This document shows positions 5,862 to 8,130 of a stretch of DNA of 8,130 nt, in pieces. Both the position numbers and the translations under genes were made by a program. The stretch is from Candidatus Cloacimonadota bacterium (GTDB lineage Bacteria; Cloacimonadota; Cloacimonadia; Cloacimonadales; TCS61). The notes below the pieces were generated by a model. That model had not been told where the DNA came from. It saw only the letters and a list, made by a program, of their open reading frames with translations, and ran no database searches. The DNA lies in NCBI GenBank assembly GCA_030626645.1, contig DAOUTP010000072.1:1-8130 (forward strand), read 5' to 3'. Each line of letters starts with the position of its first letter. The stretch's first letter is position 1.

Positions 5862-6738
5862 AAATAAAAAAATTACGATAGAATCAATAATAATTACAAC
5901 TTTTCTCTTCCTGGTGATCTGCATTATAATCGGCGTTATTTATATCGGTGAAACGGATGCACCATTATTAAAAAAACGTATTGAAACCGGCAAAGCATCC
6001 GAGGCAACCGAGTTTTTCGATTTTGCTACACTACATTTAAAAAACGAGCAATATCATGAAGCAATAGTCACTTTTGAAAAAACAATTACCTTTGACCCCG
6101 ATTTTTGTGAAGCTTATATAAACCTGGCAATTGCTTATGCCAAATCTGGTGAAAACCAAAAAGCGATACAAACTCTGGAAGCAGTTCTTAAAAAAGATCC
6201 CGATACAGATTATCTTGCATATCTTAATATGGCACAGGTTTATAAGAGATTTGATAATGAAAAAGCAGAACAAGCCTATAAAAAAGCAATTAGTATTCAC
6301 CCGTATCTTCAAGATGCTTATTTTAGTTTTGGAGAATTTTATTGGACTATTAATAAACGCGATGAAGCTGTAATTAATATTAAGAAAGGTTTGGAGTTAC
6401 AAAATATTGAATCCTATTATACCAGTGCTTTGAAAAGTGGAATTAAAACCCACGTTGAGTTTCCAGAAGTGATTACAAATTTAAAAATGCTCCTCGAACA
6501 AGGTACTTCAGATGAGATTATGCAGAAATATGATTCAATGGTTTTTAATCATTACTACCTGAAAAATAATTCCTATATTGCAGAAAAATATGATCAAGTA
6601 GGTTATTATTATCTTCGAAATAGTGAGTTTAGTGAAGCATCTGAATATTTTGAGAAATCTATACAATGTTGGGATTCAAAAAATAATCGGGCTTATAATC
6701 ATTTAGAAACTGTTAATAATAAATTGAAGAAAAAATAA
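5854..6738 (+). CDS. Membrane-anchored TPR protein (copy 2)
   Basis: A paralogue of the TPR gene at 3235, with the same order: short N-terminus, transmembrane helix (~9-31), then TPR units at ~52-83, 85-117 (EAYINLAIAYAKSGENQKAI), 119-150, 153-184 and 244-276. ATG 5854 gives exactly 294 residues, the length of copy 1, and overlaps the upstream stop in ATGAATAA (8 bp). A TTG at 5836 would add six residues, but its only Shine-Dalgarno-like run (AAAAAGG) touches the codon with no spacer. No good Shine-Dalgarno precedes ATG 5854, so translation is probably coupled to the VanZ-like gene. The inferred role is a scaffold or adaptor acting with that membrane protein; partner unknown. It is followed by tandem terminator hairpins. 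Confidence 0.8.
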   Translation: MNKNKKITIESIIITTFLFLVICIIIGVIYIGETDAPLLKKRIETGKASEATEFFDFATLHLKNEQYHEAIVTFEKTITFDPDFCEAYINLAIAYAKSGENQKAIQTLEAVLKKDPDTDYLAYLNMAQVYKRFDNEKAEQAYKKAISIHPYLQDAYFSFGEFYWTINKRDEAVINIKKGLELQNIESYYTSALKSGIKTHVEFPEVITNLKMLLEQGTSDEIMQKYDSMVFNHYYLKNNSYIAEKYDQVGYYYLRNSEFSEASEYFEKSIQCWDSKNNRAYNHLETVNNKLKKK

Positions 6739-6777
6739 TTCTAATCAAGAAATAGATTTCCCTAGAAAAGAAAAGTT

Positions 6778-6803
6778 GCCTAACCACTTGCAAGTGGTCA
6801 GGC
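6778..6803. terminator. Hairpin A between convergent genes
   Basis: GCCT (6778-6781), CCACTTG (6784-6790), CAAGTGG (6791-6797) and AGGC (6800-6803) form a long stem with symmetrical 2-nt internal loops. The position 40 bp past the TAA at 6736-6738 of the TPR gene fits a terminator for the plus-strand module. T-rich sequence follows on both sides, so it may act in both directions. Confidence 0.6.
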
Positions 6804-6828
6804 TAAATTCTCTTATTTCATAAGGAAA

Positions 6829-6871
6829 GAGAAGTTGCCCTTCCGATAAAGATCGTCAGGGCGAAATTCTC
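6829..6871. terminator. Hairpin B directly after the sorting-domain gene
   Basis: Nested pairs GAGAA/TTCTC (6829-6833 with 6867-6871), GCCCT/AGGGC (6837-6841 with 6858-6862) and CGAT/ATCG (6844-6847 with 6852-6855) form an extended stem. It begins at the stop codon of the minus-strand gene, as expected for its terminator, and may also back up hairpin A for plus-strand transcripts. Confidence 0.55.
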
Positions 6872-8130
6872 TTATTTCATAAGTATCATTTTCTTAGTTT
6901 CGGTATAATTACTAGTTTTCATCTTGTAGAAATATACACCACTAGCTACAGGTTTACCTGCATCGTCAGTACCATTCCAGGTTGTTGTATAATTACCTGT
7001 TGCTCCTACTTCTTTAACAAGTGTTTTAACAAGCTGACCCCCAACGTTGTAAACTTCAAGTGTTACATTACCAGTTTCTACAATTGAGTAAGAAATATTT
7101 GTTACTGGATTAAATGGATTTGGATAGTTGTTATTAAGCTGCGTTGTAACAACTATGATGTCATTTGTTAAAGTACCTGCGTATTCAAAGTTCACTTCAA
7201 CAAGATCAGAATTCCCTTCATCATACACAGCCACTACGCCGGCATCATAGAATACACCATTTACAAGGTCAAAGAAATCCCATGTAATATCAGTTGTAGT
7301 CCCCACAACTGCACCATCTAGATATACATCGTAGCCTAAAAGATCACGAGCATTATCTCCATCTGGTGCTTCCCAGGTAAAGGTTGCAAAATCATCAGTA
7401 GGATTGCTTACTACTGCCAAATTTTGTGGCGGATTGAATATTGGGTTGTATGTGAATGGAACCTCAACGATCTCAGATTCCCCCGGATCATCATAAACAG
7501 CAGATACTCCAGCTGTATATGAATCACCTACAATCAGATCTTCATAAAGATAGTCAAATACATCAATACCAACTGATCCATCAAGCTCACCATCAAGATA
7601 AACGTTATATCCTGTAAGATCACGAGTTGCTGGAATGGATATCGTTACATCATCCATATAGAACATTGGAGTATCTGTAGTGGTTGAATTTGCACCGCCA
7701 AAGATATTAACTCCTCCAAATTGAAGAAGACCAGGAGTTCCAAATGTTCCAAGGGTCCACTGATATCCTATCATTTCTACATCATTGAAATAGTAAATTG
7801 CCCAATCGGTATCTAAATCAACTACCACTTTAAGGTTCAACCATTCATCGTGATTGAATGGATGAGTTAGAGCACCGGCAGCACCGGCATCAGCTATGGC
7901 TGTTCCATCTGTCTGGTAGTAGATCTGGAATGCCCACTCTTGACCTGGAGTGCTTGTTTTCTGCAGGTTAAAGTATCCGCAATAACCTGTAGGTACAAAC
8001 ATTTTCATATCAAATTGGTATATTCCTGATGTGTAATCTTCCATAATAAGTACAAGGTCTTGATTCTCTAATACTACTACAGAATTAGATGGACTGGATG
8101 ATTGTACGTCAGTTACTAAGGCATCTTCCG
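6872..8130 (-). CDS. C-terminal part of a secreted lectin-like/FN3 protein with type IX sorting domain (5' end outside window)
   Basis: The frame is open to the window edge, giving 418 visible residues; the ATG at 8044 is internal and not the start. Visible residues ~1-165 look like a concanavalin/LamG-type jelly roll (YQFDMKMFVPTG, HDEWLNLKVVVDLD, FYMDDVTI). Residues ~170-227 resemble the C-terminal half of an FN3-like module (LTGYNVYLDG), and ~232-317 a complete one (PPQNLAVV, ATFTWEAPDG, LLGYDVYLDG). Residues ~331-418 form a FlgD-Ig-like Por/type IX sorting domain: NYPNPFNPVTNISYSI, VYNVGGQLVKTL, NGTDDAGKPVASGVYFYKM, ending KKMILMK. Such domains direct export across the outer membrane and surface attachment or release in FCB bacteria. 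A surface-binding or polysaccharide-related protein is likely; the catalytic part, if any, lies to the right. It looks richer in G+C than its neighbours. Confidence 0.85.
   Translation of the reverse strand, partial: EDALVTDVQSSSPSNSVVVLENQDLVLIMEDYTSGIYQFDMKMFVPTGYCGYFNLQKTSTPGQEWAFQIYYQTDGTAIADAGAAGALTHPFNHDEWLNLKVVVDLDTDWAIYYFNDVEMIGYQWTLGTFGTPGLLQFGGVNIFGGANSTTTDTPMFYMDDVTISIPATRDLTGYNVYLDGELDGSVGIDVFDYLYEDLIVGDSYTAGVSAVYDDPGESEIVEVPFTYNPIFNPPQNLAVVSNPTDDFATFTWEAPDGDNARDLLGYDVYLDGAVVGTTTDITWDFFDLVNGVFYDAGVVAVYDEGNSDLVEVNFEYAGTLTNDIIVVTTQLNNNYPNPFNPVTNISYSIVETGNVTLEVYNVGGQLVKTLVKEVGATGNYTTTWNGTDDAGKPVASGVYFYKMKTSNYTETKKMILMK

Larger units (their letters stand above)
6765..6883. repeat. Two tandem ~59-bp units overlapping the end of the sorting-domain gene
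   Basis: Unit A (about 6765-6824) and unit B (about 6824-6883) share AAAGTTGCC/GAAGTTGCCC at the start and an identical AAATTCTCTTATTTCATAAG at the end (6805-6824 and 6864-6883). The middles differ in sequence but both fold into hairpins. The end of unit B covers the last codons and TAA of the minus-strand gene, so unit A carries a duplicated copy of that gene's tail and terminator. Confidence 0.6.

Overview
The window is AT-rich and carries a secreted protein ending in an NYPNPFNP-type Por/type IX sorting domain. This points to an anaerobic or environmental member of the FCB superphylum (Bacteroidota, Ignavibacteria, Marinimicrobia, Cloacimonadota or relatives). The sequence alone does not fix the phylum. 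TGA serves as a normal stop (for example at 4117-4119), so the code is standard.

Layout from left to right. (1) 1-52, minus: the first 17 codons of an exported protein (signal peptide only). (2) 53-385: a non-coding AT-rich stretch with a 19-bp imperfect direct repeat. (3) 407-1825, minus: one exported protein of DUF1573-like Ig domains plus a C-terminal rhodanese, interrupted by a single in-frame TGA at 1631-1633. The TGA falls exactly on the first position of the family's Cys-Gly-Cys motif and is followed at the right distance by a hairpin with a GGUC apical loop. I read it as a selenocysteine codon with a bacterial SECIS element, which makes this a 472-residue candidate selenoprotein. (4) 1826-2039: a divergent intergenic region. 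(5) 2040-6738, plus: a tandem duplication of a two-gene module. Each copy has a nine-helix VanZ-like membrane protein fused to a C-terminal Mth938/DUF498-like domain, followed by an overlapping gene for a membrane-anchored TPR protein of 294 residues. The copies are separated by 533 bp holding a ~297-bp MITE-like element with 14-bp perfect terminal inverted repeats and nested hairpins. (6) 6739-6871: two tandem ~59-bp units, each a hairpin terminator, between convergent genes. (7) 6872-8130, minus: the C-terminal 418 residues of a large secreted protein (lectin-like jelly roll, one partial and one complete FN3-like module, type IX sorting domain) that runs off the right edge.

The most noteworthy content is the candidate selenoprotein, which would pair an extracytoplasmic Sec-Gly-Cys centre with a rhodanese Cys site. 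Next is the duplicated VanZ-Mth938/TPR module, an architecture I do not recognise as described. No function can be assigned to that module from sequence alone.
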